Assembly (NCBI RefSeq): GCF_900115045.1
Contig: NZ_FOVC01000003.1
Location: 1-64,000, forward strand
Length of the DNA: 64,000 nucleotides
Origin: Izhakiella capsodis
GTDB taxonomy: Bacteria; Pseudomonadota; Gammaproteobacteria; Enterobacterales; Enterobacteriaceae
Direction of reading: 5' to 3'
Under the pieces are notes generated by a model. That model searched no databases, was not told the origin of the DNA, and was given only the letters and a program-made list of their open reading frames with translations. Below, one piece after another: positions 1 to 8,613 of the stretch; position 1 is the first letter of the stretch, and each line of letters starts with the position of its first letter. Position numbers and translations under genes: made by a program.

Positions 1-11
1 CTCTTCAATTT
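1..11 (-). rRNA. rrs: 16S rRNA, first 11 nucleotides (5' end only)
   Basis: The reverse complement of bases 1-11 reads AAATTGAAGAG, the conserved start of enterobacterial 16S rRNA. It is preceded by a typical rrn leader with boxA and tandem promoters. The rest of the rRNA operon lies to the left of the window. In E. coli rrnH likewise follows gmhB, so the position fits synteny. Confidence 0.9.
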
Positions 12-205
12 AAAAGCGTCTGATGCTCAAAGAATTAAACTCTTCATCCGTTAAAACGGATGATTACGTAATGAATTTACGTGTTCACTCTTCAAGACTT
101 GATACATCAAAGTTTTGCGATATCAATCCTGCGAGTGCCCACACAGATTGTCTGATAAATTGTTAAAGAGCAGTGCGACGCGGCGCTGAGCCTGCTGTCG
201 CGAGG
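12..205 (-). promoter_or_regulatory. rrn leader with antitermination boxA and boxC
   Basis: Read on the minus strand, bases 172-161 are TGCTCTTTAACA, the boxA element that recruits NusB/NusE for rRNA antitermination. It is followed by the conserved boxC-like TGTGTGGGCACTCG (about 145-132). Nearer the 16S gene, CATCCGT at 45-51 and ACGGATG at 56-62 form a perfect 7-bp hairpin. The leader differs from E. coli mainly in this hairpin region. Confidence 0.88.
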
Positions 206-211
206 TGGCGT

Positions 212-239
212 ATATTACGCTTCACCGCTGAAGAGTCAA
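212..239 (-). promoter_or_regulatory. rrn promoter P2
   Basis: On the minus strand TTGACT (239-234) and TAATAT (217-212) are separated by 16 bp, directly upstream of the boxA leader. This matches the rrn P2 arrangement. P2 gives basal rRNA transcription. Confidence 0.85.
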
Positions 240-331
240 GGTTTTTTTCCTTCCCTCTCACAAGAAAATGAATCACTTCATTACCTTGCTGACCCGACCG
301 CGTTACCGCTTTACCGTGTCAGTGGTGGCGC

Positions 332-359
332 ATTATAGGGAGGAATTTTTATAGCGCAA
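332..359 (-). promoter_or_regulatory. rrn promoter P1
   Basis: On the minus strand TTGCGC (359-354), a 16-bp spacer and a perfect TATAAT (337-332) are followed by the discriminator GCGCC and a predicted +1 A at 326. This is the hallmark of a stringently controlled, ppGpp/DksA-sensitive rrn P1. A-T-rich sequence further upstream (about 360-385) could act as an UP element. Fis sites were not resolved. Confidence 0.88.
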
Positions 360-415
360 GTGTAAAATTAAACTTTATTGGCTGTCTGCTTAAAATTAGA
401 ACAAACTAGGCTGAT

Positions 416-976
416 TTAGCCTTTGCGTACATACACGGGTAAATCAGCCAGGCTTTCAATAACCCAGTCAGCCGTCGCCTGCGACTCCACCGTTACCGGT
501 TTACCGGTACGTACCAACGCTTTTTTGCCCACCCCTGCGGCGGCAGCGGCTTGCATATCTTCCAGTTTATCGCCCACCATAATTGAACGCGCCATATCAA
601 TCTTGAGATATTTTTGCGCATCGAGCAGCATACCTGGCTGCGGCTTACGGCAGTTGCAGACCTGACGAAATTCTTCAACACTGGCTTGCGGATGATGGGG
701 ACAATAGTAGATGCCGTCGAGATCAACACCACGGTCAGCCAGTGACCAATCCATCCATTCAGTCAGTTGCGCAAAGTCCTCCTCACTGAACATGCCACGG
801 GCAATACCCGACTGATTGGTCACCATCACAAGTAAATAGCCCATTTCTTTGAGTTCTCGCAACGCCTCTATTGCGCCATCAATGAACTCAAAGTTATCTA
901 TCTCATAGACATACCCGTGATCGACATTAATAGTGCCATCACGATCCAGAAATATTGCGGGGAAAAGATCGGCCAC
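416..976 (-). CDS. gmhB: D-glycero-beta-D-manno-heptose 1,7-bisphosphate 7-phosphatase
   Basis: A cytoplasmic HAD-superfamily phosphatase that removes the C7 phosphate in ADP-heptose synthesis, the precursor of LPS inner core. The 186 residues match the usual length. The HAD motif DRDGT puts catalytic Asp11 and Asp13 at the N-terminus, and a later motif gives Asp136. The GmhB-specific zinc site is visible as C92, H94, C107 and C109 (CPHHP and CNCRKP). The gene sits between metN (divergent) and the rRNA operon, the same neighbourhood as in E. coli. The start at 976 gives the canonical MADLFPAIFLDRDG N-terminus. Confidence 0.96.
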   Translation of the reverse strand: MADLFPAIFLDRDGTINVDHGYVYEIDNFEFIDGAIEALRELKEMGYLLVMVTNQSGIARGMFSEEDFAQLTEWMDWSLADRGVDLDGIYYCPHHPQASVEEFRQVCNCRKPQPGMLLDAQKYLKIDMARSIMVGDKLEDMQAAAAAGVGKKALVRTGKPVTVESQATADWVIESLADLPVYVRKG

Positions 977-1065
977 GTAGAAACTCCAGCTACTAAAGAT
1001 GGCGCAAAGTATCGCATGTTTACATATAAAGAGAGAGTGTCAGTTTGATTAACTTCGATTGATTT

Positions 1066-1073
1066 AGACGTCT
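1066..1073 (+). promoter_or_regulatory. MetJ operator (met box)
   Basis: A perfect AGACGTCT met box lies 89 bases before metN. The adjacent octamer GGATACCT (1074-1081) keeps half of the consensus, so MetJ could bind as cooperating dimers on tandem boxes. MetJ with S-adenosylmethionine would repress metNIQ when methionine is plentiful. Confidence 0.8.
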
Positions 1074-1161
1074 GGATACCTTACCATCCGAGCCATGATG
1101 TTATTATGCCACCACATATATCCGATTTAAGCGGATGCGTTTTTAGATTGCACATAAGCCA

Positions 1162-2193
1162 ATGATTAAACTTTCTAATATTACCAAAGTATTCCAGCAA
1201 GGAGCCAGCCGTATTACGGCGCTCGATGATGTCACCCTGCACGTCCCCGCCGGACAAATTTACGGAGTCATCGGCGCGTCCGGTGCTGGAAAAAGCACGC
1301 TGATTCGCTGCGTGAATTTGCTGGAACGGCCGACGTCCGGCAGTATTACGGTTGATGGCATAGAACTCACCCACCTTTCAGAAAACCAGCTTATCCAGGC
1401 TCGTCGTCAGATTGGTATGATATTTCAACACTTCAATTTACTTAATTCCCGAACGGTGTTTGGTAACGTAGCCCTCCCGCTGGAGCTGAATAATACTTCA
1501 CGTGCAGAGATCAAACGACGCGTCACTGAATTACTGGATCTGGTTGGGCTGGCAGATAAAAAAGACTTCTGGCCCGCAAATCTTTCCGGTGGACAAAAAC
1601 AGCGCGTCGCTATCGCTCGCGCTCTGGCAAGTGACCCGAAAGTACTGCTGTGCGATGAAGCCACCAGCGCGCTTGATCCTGCAACTACCCACTCTATCCT
1701 AGAGTTGCTGAAAGATATTAATCGACGCCTCGGGCTGACTATTCTGCTGATTACTCATGAGATGGACGTCGTTAAGCGTATTTGCGACCGTGTCGCCGTC
1801 ATCAGTAACGGACAACTTATTGAGCAAGACAAAGTCAGCGAAGTATTTTCTCATCCAAAAACACCGCTGGCGCAACAGTTTATTCGCTCAACGCTGCACC
1901 TTGATATTCCGGACGATTATATTCAGCGCATGGTCCCCCAGAAAGGCCCGGACCTGACGCCTTTATTGCAGCTGGAATTCACCGGCCAGTCCGTTGACGC
2001 ACCGCTGCTCTCTCTGGCTGCGCGCCGTTTTAACGTTAACAATAACATTATCAGCGCGCAGATGGATTACGCCGGCGGCGTAAAATTCGGCATTATGCTG
2101 GTTGAGATCGATGGAAAAGAGGACGACGTGGTCGCCGCGCTCGCCTTCTTTCAGGAGCACCACGTAAAAGTAGAGGTTCTGGGCTATGTCTGA
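1162..2193 (+). CDS. metN: Methionine ABC transporter, ATP-binding subunit
   Basis: The ATPase of the MetNIQ importer for D- and L-methionine, on the cytoplasmic face of the inner membrane. Visible motifs are Walker A GASGAGKST (38-46, Lys44), ABC signature LSGGQKQR (141-148), Walker B with catalytic Glu166, and switch His199. Residues from about 265 to 343 form the C-terminal NIL domain, where bound methionine inhibits transport. At 343 residues it is full length. It is the first gene of metNIQ, overlaps metI by 8 bp and follows a MetJ box. Confidence 0.97.
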   Translation: MIKLSNITKVFQQGASRITALDDVTLHVPAGQIYGVIGASGAGKSTLIRCVNLLERPTSGSITVDGIELTHLSENQLIQARRQIGMIFQHFNLLNSRTVFGNVALPLELNNTSRAEIKRRVTELLDLVGLADKKDFWPANLSGGQKQRVAIARALASDPKVLLCDEATSALDPATTHSILELLKDINRRLGLTILLITHEMDVVKRICDRVAVISNGQLIEQDKVSEVFSHPKTPLAQQFIRSTLHLDIPDDYIQRMVPQKGPDLTPLLQLEFTGQSVDAPLLSLAARRFNVNNNIISAQMDYAGGVKFGIMLVEIDGKEDDVVAALAFFQEHHVKVEVLGYV

Positions 2194-2839
2194 AGGAATG
2201 ATTTGGATCCTGGTAGGAGGGCTGGGAGAAACTTTGACCATGACGTTTGTCTCGGGATTTATGGGTTTTGTGATTGGCCTGCCTTTCGGCGTCATGCTGT
2301 ACGTCACTCGTCCCGGGCAGATATTGGAAAACGCTGGATTGAATCGCATTACATCAATCATCGTTAATATTTTTCGCTCTATTCCGTTCATTATCCTTCT
2401 GGTGTGGATGATCCCCTTTACCCGCCTGGTGGTTGGAACGTCGATTGGTCTTCAGGCCGTCATTGTTCCGCTTACCGTTGGGGCTGCCCCCTTTATCGCC
2501 CGGATGGTGGAAAACACCCTGTTGGAACTCCCTACCGGGCTAATTGAAGCCTCGCGGGCAATGGGCGCAACACCTCTACAAATCATCCGTAAGGTATTGC
2601 TGCCGGAGGCCCTACCTGGTCTGATCAATGCAGCCACTATTACGCTAATTACGCTGGTAGGTTACTCTGCAATGGGCGGCGCTGTAGGGGCAGGTGGACT
2701 TGGCCAGATTGGTATTCAGTACGGCTATAATACTTATGATCCTCCGGTGATGAACTCGGTTCTGGTACTGCTGATCATCCTGGTCTGGCTAATACAGTTC
2801 TGTGGTGATCGCATCGTTCGTGCGGTCACTCACAAGTAA
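2186..2839 (+). CDS. metI: Methionine ABC transporter, permease subunit
   Basis: The membrane-spanning subunit of MetNIQ, 217 residues with about five hydrophobic helices. The coupling-helix signature EASRAMGATPLQIIRKVLLP contacts the MetN ATPase. The start codon lies within the end of metN, which indicates translational coupling. Nothing looks disrupted. Confidence 0.97.
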   Translation: MSEGMIWILVGGLGETLTMTFVSGFMGFVIGLPFGVMLYVTRPGQILENAGLNRITSIIVNIFRSIPFIILLVWMIPFTRLVVGTSIGLQAVIVPLTVGAAPFIARMVENTLLELPTGLIEASRAMGATPLQIIRKVLLPEALPGLINAATITLITLVGYSAMGGAVGAGGLGQIGIQYGYNTYDPPVMNSVLVLLIILVWLIQFCGDRIVRAVTHK

Positions 2840-2877
2840 CGCAAAACACAACACAGAAGATCATTAAGGAATGGGAT

Positions 2878-3696
2878 ATGTCTAAATTAAAAAAAAGTGC
2901 CGCTCTGGGCGCATTAGCATTAATTGGTGCACTAACGATCGCTGGCTGCGGTCAAAAAGAGGAAGCGCCAAACCATATCAAAGTCGGCGTGATTGCCGGC
3001 GCAGAGCAGCAAGTCGCTGAAGTTGCGAAAAAAGTTGCTAAAGAAAAATATGGTCTCGACGTGGAACTGGTTAGCTTTAACGATTATGTTCTCCCCAACG
3101 AGGCGCTCAGTAAGGGCGATATCGATGTTAACGTCTTCCAGCATAAGCCTTACCTGGATCAGCAAATCAAAGATCGTGGTTACAAACTGGTTCCGGTCGG
3201 CAATACCTTCGTGTATCCCATGGCTGGCTATTCAAAGAAAATCAAATCCCTTGCTGAACTTCAGGATGGCGCTCAGGTTGCCATTCCTAATGATCCAACC
3301 AACCTCGGACGCGCATTGTTACTGCTGCAAAAAGTGGGGCTGATTAAATTGAAAGCGGGTGTTGGACTGCTGCCGACCACACTGGATATTGTCGAAAATC
3401 CTAAGCACATTAAGATAATTGAACTGGAGGCCCCGCAACTGCCGCGTTCACTGGATGATCCGAAGATTGCATTGGCAGTTATTAATACGACCTACGCCAG
3501 TCAAATTGGTCTGACTCCCGCCAAAAATGGCCTGTTCTCTGAAGGTAAAGACTCTCCATATGTAAACCTGATTGTCGCTCGTGAAGACAATAAAGATGCA
3601 GAGAACGTCAAAAATTTCGTTAAGGCTTATCAGTCTGAAGAAGTCTATGAAGCGGCCAACAAAATTTTTAACGGTGGTGCAGTTAAAGGCTGGTAA
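2878..3696 (+). CDS. metQ: Methionine-binding lipoprotein
   Basis: The substrate-binding protein of the methionine importer, 272 residues. The N-terminus carries a lipoprotein signal with lipobox I-A-G-C, so Cys24 should be lipidated. The mature start GQKEE lacks an Asp at +2. The rest matches the NlpA/MetQ family, including VGVIAGAEQQVAEVAKKVA and the NVFQHKPYLDQ region. It is the last gene of metNIQ and is followed by a strong intrinsic terminator at 3742-3775. Confidence 0.97.
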   Translation: MSKLKKSAALGALALIGALTIAGCGQKEEAPNHIKVGVIAGAEQQVAEVAKKVAKEKYGLDVELVSFNDYVLPNEALSKGDIDVNVFQHKPYLDQQIKDRGYKLVPVGNTFVYPMAGYSKKIKSLAELQDGAQVAIPNDPTNLGRALLLLQKVGLIKLKAGVGLLPTTLDIVENPKHIKIIELEAPQLPRSLDDPKIALAVINTTYASQIGLTPAKNGLFSEGKDSPYVNLIVAREDNKDAENVKNFVKAYQSEEVYEAANKIFNGGAVKGW

Positions 3697-3741
3697 TTCC
3701 TGTCACTCGATCACATTTAATGTGAGAGCTGATCCACTCAT

Positions 3742-3775
3742 TAACAGAGCGGGCTTACCCCGCTCTGTTATTTTA
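3742..3775 (+). terminator. Intrinsic terminator of metNIQ
   Basis: A 12-bp perfect stem (3742-3753 with 3759-3770) with a 5-base loop is followed by TTTT. It lies 46 bases after the metQ stop. Confidence 0.88.
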
Positions 3776-3846
3776 TGCTGTCTTCTTGTTATTTTTACGT
3801 TTGCTTGCTTCAATAACGCAACTTTTAAGGACATGAGGATCTTCCC

Positions 3847-4248
3847 ATGCGCGCGTCGTCACTCTGTCTGTTAGCGCTGATGCTGACGGGGTGTTCACTG
3901 CACAATTTACCTGAACCAGTGAATAACAGACCATTGTTTTCACAGCCGGTAAACTCTGTGCGCAGTAAACCCGTCTCACGTCCGCCTCAGGTAACGATTT
4001 ATACTGAAGCTACTGATTTAGTAAGCAAACCGTTTCGCGACCTTGGCGAAGTTTCCGGAGAGGATTGTCAAAGCTCCACCCAGGATTCACCGGCTAATAT
4101 CAATACCGCACGTAAACGCATGCAAATTCGCGCCTCCAGGATGAAAGCTAACGCGGTGCTGCTGCATAAGTGCGAAATTATGACTACCACGTCCGGATGT
4201 TACCGCCAGGCAGTGTGCCAGGGGTCTGCACTTAAGACAACTCAATGA
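3847..4248 (+). CDS. rcsF: Outer-membrane lipoprotein sensor of the Rcs phosphorelay
   Basis: RcsF senses envelope and LPS damage and relieves IgaA inhibition of the RcsCDB phosphorelay. The 133-residue product has a lipobox L-T-G-C (Cys16). The four cysteines that form its nested disulfides occur at C74, C109, C118 and C124, the same numbering as in E. coli. The proline-rich stretch at about 22-50 is the linker that threads through BamA/OMP complexes. It lies between metQ and trmO as in E. coli. bamA, its partner, is also in this window. Confidence 0.95.
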   Translation: MRASSLCLLALMLTGCSLHNLPEPVNNRPLFSQPVNSVRSKPVSRPPQVTIYTEATDLVSKPFRDLGEVSGEDCQSSTQDSPANINTARKRMQIRASRMKANAVLLHKCEIMTTTSGCYRQAVCQGSALKTTQ

Positions 4249-4300
4249 GGCAGATGAGATATTGTTTCAGCTTTAGCAACCCACCGCGTCAGGTAGTGGA

Positions 4301-5008
4301 ATGACAGCATTCTCTTTCCAGCAAATTGGCATTATCCACTCTCCGTGGAAAGAAAAGTTCGCCGTTCCCCGTCAGCCGGGCTTGATCGCTGATGGCGGCG
4401 GCACGCTCGAGCTGTTGCCGCCCTATAATCAACCGGAAGCCGTGCGAGGGCTGACCTCTTTTAGCCATCTCTGGTTACTGTTTGTTTTTCATCAAACGCA
4501 GCTGGCGGGCTGGCGGCCAACGGTTCGCCCCCCTCGCCTCGGCGGTAATACGCGGATGGGCGTATTGGCCACACGTTCAACGTTCCGACCCAATCCTATC
4601 GGTCTGTCTCTGGTCGCGTTAAAAGGTGTTAAAATCGTTGGCGGGAGCGTCAAATTGGAGTTGGGTAGTCTGGACCTGGTCGACGGAACACCGGTGATAG
4701 ATATAAAGCCCTATCTGCCGTTTGCCGAAGCGCTGCCGGATGCTCAGGCGGGCTTTGCGCAGCAGGCACCTGCGGCAATGATGCCGGTGTGCTTCTCTGA
4801 CTGCGCTAAGGAGCAGATAGCAAACCAACGCCTGCGCTATCCGGATCTCATGCGATTCATTATACAGGTGCTGGAGCAGGACCCGCGCCCGGCCTACCGT
4901 AAAGGTGCCGAAGCCGGACGTGAATACGCGGCCTGGCTGCTCGACTTTAACGTCCGCTGGCGTATTACCGACTCAGGAACTGAAGTTATTGCTGTCGATC
5001 CGCGCTAA
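4301..5008 (+). CDS. trmO: tRNA (adenine(37)-N6)-methyltransferase TrmO
   Basis: TrmO (YaeB/TsaA family) adds an N6-methyl group to t6A37, giving m6t6A, in some threonine tRNAs. The 235 residues are full length. The family core is visible in FQQIGIIHSPWKEKF at the N-terminus and in RMGVLATRSTFRPNPIGLS and LDLVDGTPVIDIKPYLP further on. The start at 4301 gives the expected N-terminus. It lies between rcsF and proS as in E. coli. Confidence 0.94.
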   Translation: MTAFSFQQIGIIHSPWKEKFAVPRQPGLIADGGGTLELLPPYNQPEAVRGLTSFSHLWLLFVFHQTQLAGWRPTVRPPRLGGNTRMGVLATRSTFRPNPIGLSLVALKGVKIVGGSVKLELGSLDLVDGTPVIDIKPYLPFAEALPDAQAGFAQQAPAAMMPVCFSDCAKEQIANQRLRYPDLMRFIIQVLEQDPRPAYRKGAEAGREYAAWLLDFNVRWRITDSGTEVIAVDPR

Positions 5009-5026
5009 TTTATGCTGAGCACTCTT

Positions 5027-5053
5027 TTGACATACCACTTACGCTGGTAAACT
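5027..5053 (+). promoter_or_regulatory. Probable sigma-70 promoter of proS
   Basis: A consensus -35 TTGACA (5027-5032) precedes TAAACT (5048-5053) with a short 15-bp spacer; shifting to AAACTA gives 16 bp. It lies 63 bases upstream of the proS start. The -10 assignment is uncertain. Confidence 0.5.
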
Positions 5054-5115
5054 AGCCCACTCTTTTTTTCGATTATCTGACATCGATATCTCCGCATAAA
5101 CTGGAACCGTGACGC

Positions 5116-6834
5116 ATGCGCACTACACAATACCTGCTCTCCACTCTGAAGGAGACCCCTGCTGATGCCGAAGTTATCAGTCATCAGCTGATGCTACGCG
5201 CTGGCATGATCCGCAAACTAGCTTCTGGTCTGTACACCTGGTTGCCTACCGGTCTGCGCGTGCTTAAGAAAGTTGAGAATATCGTACGTGAAGAGATGAA
5301 TAACGCCGGGGCGATCGAAATCTCAATGCCGGTGGTGCAGCCTGCCGATCTGTGGCAGGAAAGTGGACGCTGGGAGCAATACGGCCCCGAGCTGTTGCGT
5401 TTTGTTGACCGTGGCGAACGCCCATTTGTTCTGGGGCCAACCCATGAAGAGGTCATCACCGATCTGATCAGAAATGAGCTGAGCTCTTACAAGCAGCTGC
5501 CGATCAACTTATTCCAGATCCAGACGAAATTCCGTGACGAAGTACGCCCACGCTTTGGCGTTATGCGCTCACGCGAATTCATCATGAAAGACGCCTATTC
5601 ATTTCATACGACTCAGGCATCACTTCAGCAAACCTATGACGTAATGTACCGCGCCTATAGCCAGAGTTTTAGTCGTATGGGCCTTGATTTTCGCGCTGTG
5701 CAGGCCGATACCGGTTCTATTGGCGGCAGCGCTTCCCATGAATTTCAGGTGCTGGCAAAAAGCGGTGAAGATGCCATCGTCTTTTCTACCGGTTCCGACT
5801 ATGCGGCAAACATAGAGCTGGCAGAAGCCGTTGCTCCGCAAGGAGAACGCGCGTTGCCTTCAATGGCGCTAAGCCAAATCGACACGCCCGATACGAAAAC
5901 TATCGCCGAGCTGGTCGCTCGCTTCAATTTGCCGATTGAAAAGACAATCAAAACGCTGATGGTGAAAGCAACAGCGGAAAGCGGCCATACGCTGATCGCG
6001 CTGCTGGTGCGCGGTGACCACGAGTTAAATGAAGTTAAAGCAGAGAAAATTGACATCGTTGCGACACCGCTAACCTTCGCCAGCGAAGCGGAAATTCGCG
6101 CCCTGGTTGGTGCCGGTCCCGGCTCGTTGGGTCCAGTGGGTTTAAGCCTGCCGATTATCGCCGACCGTTCCGTGGCTGTAATGAGCGACTTCAGTGCGGG
6201 TGCCAATATCGACGGTAAACATCATGTCGGAATCAACTGGGAGCGTGATTTACCGCTGCCACAGATAGCTGACATTCGTTGCGTGGTAGAAGGTGATAGC
6301 AGTCCTGATGGCCAGGGTACGCTGCAAATTAAACGCGGTATTGAGGTCGGGCATATCTTCCAGTTGGGCACTAAATACTCCGAGGCGCTGAAAGCATCAG
6401 TACAAGGTGAAGATGGTCGCAATCAGGTAATGACGATGGGCTGTTACGGCATTGGTATCACCCGTGTCGTTGCCGCTGCTATTGAGCAGAATCACGACGA
6501 GCGCGGCATTATCTGGACTGAAGCACTGGCACCGTTCAACGTCGCCATTCTGCCGATGAACATGCATAAATCTTTTCGGGTAAAAGAGGCTGCGGAAGAC
6601 CTTTATGCTAAGCTTCGCGCCCAGGGTATTGACGTTATTCTCGACGATCGTAAAGAGCGTCCCGGGGTAATGTTCGCCGATATGGAGCTCATCGGCGTAC
6701 CACATATGGTTGTCATCGGCGATCGTAATCTCGACAATGATGACGTTGAATATAAACATCGTCGTGAAGGTGAGAAAAAGATGATCAAAGTTGATGAAAT
6801 CGTCAGCATCCTGGTGAAAGCCATTAAGGGCTGA
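5116..6834 (+). CDS. proS: Prolyl-tRNA synthetase
   Basis: A class II aminoacyl-tRNA synthetase that charges tRNA-Pro, in the cytoplasm. The 572 residues are the length of the bacterial (ProS-type 1) enzyme, with the editing (INS) domain inserted between catalytic motifs 2 and 3 at roughly residues 220-410. Motif 2 (FRDEVRPRFGVMRSREFIMKD) and motif 3 (GCYGIGITRVVAA) are intact, and the C-terminal anticodon-binding domain ends with the DERKERPG-like DDRKERPG region. A bidirectional terminator separates it from arfB. Confidence 0.98.
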   Translation: MRTTQYLLSTLKETPADAEVISHQLMLRAGMIRKLASGLYTWLPTGLRVLKKVENIVREEMNNAGAIEISMPVVQPADLWQESGRWEQYGPELLRFVDRGERPFVLGPTHEEVITDLIRNELSSYKQLPINLFQIQTKFRDEVRPRFGVMRSREFIMKDAYSFHTTQASLQQTYDVMYRAYSQSFSRMGLDFRAVQADTGSIGGSASHEFQVLAKSGEDAIVFSTGSDYAANIELAEAVAPQGERALPSMALSQIDTPDTKTIAELVARFNLPIEKTIKTLMVKATAESGHTLIALLVRGDHELNEVKAEKIDIVATPLTFASEAEIRALVGAGPGSLGPVGLSLPIIADRSVAVMSDFSAGANIDGKHHVGINWERDLPLPQIADIRCVVEGDSSPDGQGTLQIKRGIEVGHIFQLGTKYSEALKASVQGEDGRNQVMTMGCYGIGITRVVAAAIEQNHDERGIIWTEALAPFNVAILPMNMHKSFRVKEAAEDLYAKLRAQGIDVILDDRKERPGVMFADMELIGVPHMVVIGDRNLDNDDVEYKHRREGEKKMIKVDEIVSILVKAIKG

Positions 6835-6860
6835 GCGTGGGTTAATGCTGCCCGTTAAAA

Positions 6861-6912
6861 TAATCCCGCCGGAGCGCTAAGGGATCCCCAGTAATTGGCG
6901 GGTTATTTTTTT
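6861..6912. terminator. Bidirectional terminator between proS and arfB
   Basis: TAATCCCGCC (6861-6870) pairs with GGCGGGTTA (6897-6905) around a 26-base loop that itself contains GGGATCCCC. Both sides have T runs in the appropriate direction, TTATTTTTTT on plus and TTATTTTAA on minus. proS and arfB converge here. Confidence 0.7.
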
Positions 6913-6944
6913 GGATCTATCAACTTGCTAAGCCATTTTGGTCG

Positions 6945-7367
6945 CTATTCCGGAAATTTACGAACGCGACCACGCAGTAATTTTGTTTGCGATTTTTGTG
7001 ACTTCCGTTCCAGGCGGTGTTGCTTGGATGCCAGTGTCGGACGGGTAGCTCGCCGGGTCTTTTTTACTTTGGTCGCATCACGGATCAGGCTTTCCAGCCG
7101 TTGCAGCGCATCCTTTCGGTTTAGGTCCTGGCTTCTGTGCTGTTGGGCTTTGATAACGATAATTCCCTCCTGAGTAATCAGGTGGTGGCCGGCAGCAAGC
7201 AGCCGCGACTTATAAAAGTCGGGTAGCGTAGAGGCACGGATATCAAAGCGCAAATGGATCGCCGTCGCATTTTTGTTGACGTGCTGCCCGCCCGCGCCCT
7301 GCGCACGGATCGACGTTATCTCGATCTCATCACTGTGAATGACGGCGCTGCGCGTTAGCACGATCAT
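6945..7367 (-). CDS. arfB: Alternative ribosome-rescue factor (peptidyl-tRNA hydrolase) ArfB
   Basis: ArfB (YaeJ) rescues ribosomes stalled on truncated mRNA by hydrolysing peptidyl-tRNA. The 140-residue protein has the catalytic GGQ loop at residues 26-28 within RAQGAGGQHVNKN. Its basic C-terminal tail (KKTRRATRPTLASKQHRLERK and onward) is the part that enters the empty mRNA channel. It overlaps yaeQ by 4 bp and forms a yaeQ-arfB operon. In E. coli nlpE follows; no nlpE-like gene is seen here. Confidence 0.96.
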   Translation of the reverse strand: MIVLTRSAVIHSDEIEITSIRAQGAGGQHVNKNATAIHLRFDIRASTLPDFYKSRLLAAGHHLITQEGIIVIKAQQHRSQDLNRKDALQRLESLIRDATKVKKTRRATRPTLASKQHRLERKSQKSQTKLLRGRVRKFPE

Positions 7368-7918
7368 TTCACGTCACCCTTTATCAACCAGTCTGAAAGT
7401 TTTATTTCCGCGTGATGCTCCTCATCAGAAAGCCAGATTACCCCCTCCTGAATCGTTGCCTGCAGCGACATTGAGCGGGCAGCAAAGGTGGCCAGCGTAG
7501 CCAACTGTGGATCATCAATAAAGTGAACATTCAGGTTTTTCAGACGAGCCAGCTTATTACGATGCTGCGGCCACCAGACGGCGGCAGCCCGCGAGCTGTA
7601 TACGTATAAGGAGACGCTATCAGCGCGTGCGCTGGCTCTTTTCATTCTTTTTTCGTCGGGCAATCCCAGATCTATCCACGCCTCGATCTGCTGACTGTCG
7701 CTGATCAACCACAGTTCTGGCTCATCGTCAGCGCAGAGGCCACGTGTGAACTGCAGGTGCGCATCAGCATGACAAATCCACGCAAGCAGGCGTAGCATCA
7801 TCCTCTCTTCCGTTTCCGATGGATGCCTCGCAAGGGTTAACGAAGCGTCCAGGAAACGGTTACGATCCATATCAGCAATGTTTAGCTGGGCTTTATAGAT
7901 TGTCGCTTTTAGCGCCAT
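7364..7918 (-). CDS. yaeQ: YaeQ family protein
   Basis: A 184-residue member of the YaeQ family. The family has a PD-(D/E)XK nuclease-like fold but no established reaction. It was once linked to RfaH-like activity by complementation, a link that was later disputed. The start MALKATIYKAQLNIADMDR matches the family N-terminus. It is co-transcribed with arfB through a 4-bp overlap. The function remains unknown. Confidence 0.92.
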   Translation of the reverse strand: MALKATIYKAQLNIADMDRNRFLDASLTLARHPSETEERMMLRLLAWICHADAHLQFTRGLCADDEPELWLISDSQQIEAWIDLGLPDEKRMKRASARADSVSLYVYSSRAAAVWWPQHRNKLARLKNLNVHFIDDPQLATLATFAARSMSLQATIQEGVIWLSDEEHHAEIKLSDWLIKGDVK

Positions 7919-8004
7919 AAAAATCCTTAAGTTAAGTCAGCCAGCAAGACCCCGAATTTTATAGCAAATTCACCGCTGCCGTGCTGATTTCACGTTAGAG
8001 CCTG

Positions 8005-8013
8005 TGCTATAGT
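8005..8013 (+). promoter_or_regulatory. Extended -10 promoter of yaeP-rof
   Basis: TGC-TATAGT (8005-8013) is an extended -10 element lying 39 bases before the yaeP ATG. The -35 region (TGATTT, 17 bp upstream) is weak, as is common with extended -10 promoters. Confidence 0.5.
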
Positions 8014-8051
8014 CGCCGAAGCACCATAGAAAACTCTGCAAGGGGGTGCAA

Positions 8052-8258
8052 ATGCAGCAGAATTGTGAGTTAATTCGTCGCACTTACAGTGACATCACCA
8101 GCGGCGACTCGGGTCATGTCCCGGATGCTCTGGGATGTGCTCTCAGAACGCTTAATGAGGTAGCTGCTAATAATGAGCTACACTTTTCCATCAGGAAACA
8201 AGCAGCCTTTGCTGCCGCAAACTTATTGGTGAGCGATTATGTTGACGAAAGAATATAA
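8052..8258 (+). CDS. yaeP: YaeP family protein
   Basis: A small conserved enterobacterial protein of 68 residues (66 in E. coli), without known function. The core CELIRRTYSDITSGDSGHVP and AANLLVSDYV match the family. The reading frame could start at GTG 8046, but ATG 8052 is preferred because AGGGGG at 8041-8046 sits 5 bases before it and the length then fits the family. It overlaps rof by 20 bp, which suggests that the two genes are translated together. Confidence 0.88.
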   Translation: MQQNCELIRRTYSDITSGDSGHVPDALGCALRTLNEVAANNELHFSIRKQAAFAAANLLVSDYVDERI

Positions 8259-8499
8259 ACCCATCAATTGCGATGATTATGACCATCTCGAACTCGCTTG
8301 CCAGAAAAGCTGGACCCTGACTCTGGAGTTGAAAAGCGGGGAGCAGCTGAAAGCGAAGGCCCTTGATATGATATCCCGTAAAAAAGTGGAATATCTGGCT
8401 GTCGATCTCTGCGGTGAAATTCGTGAATTGCGTCTTGATCATATTGCCAGTTTTAACCATCCGGAGTTCGGTACCGTGCTGGTCAGCGTCGACGACTAA
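8239..8499 (+). CDS. rof: Rho-binding antiterminator Rof
   Basis: Rof (YaeO) binds the Rho hexamer next to its primary RNA-binding site and blocks Rho-dependent termination. The 86-residue sequence keeps the Sm-like core (YKPINCDDYDHLELACQ near the N-terminus and RELRLDHIASFNHPEFGTV at the C-terminus). The start lies inside the 3' end of yaeP, and the pair is transcribed divergently from yaeQ-arfB. Confidence 0.95.
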   Translation: MLTKEYKPINCDDYDHLELACQKSWTLTLELKSGEQLKAKALDMISRKKVEYLAVDLCGEIRELRLDHIASFNHPEFGTVLVSVDD

Positions 8500-8613
8500 T
8501 CCTTCAGGGCGGCAGCGAGGTCCCCCTCAACTTCAACATATTAGCTGGCCAGGCAGGCTGCCGACTTTTCCAGCGGGGCCTGTGGATTCAGATACACGCT
8601 AACATTATCACAA

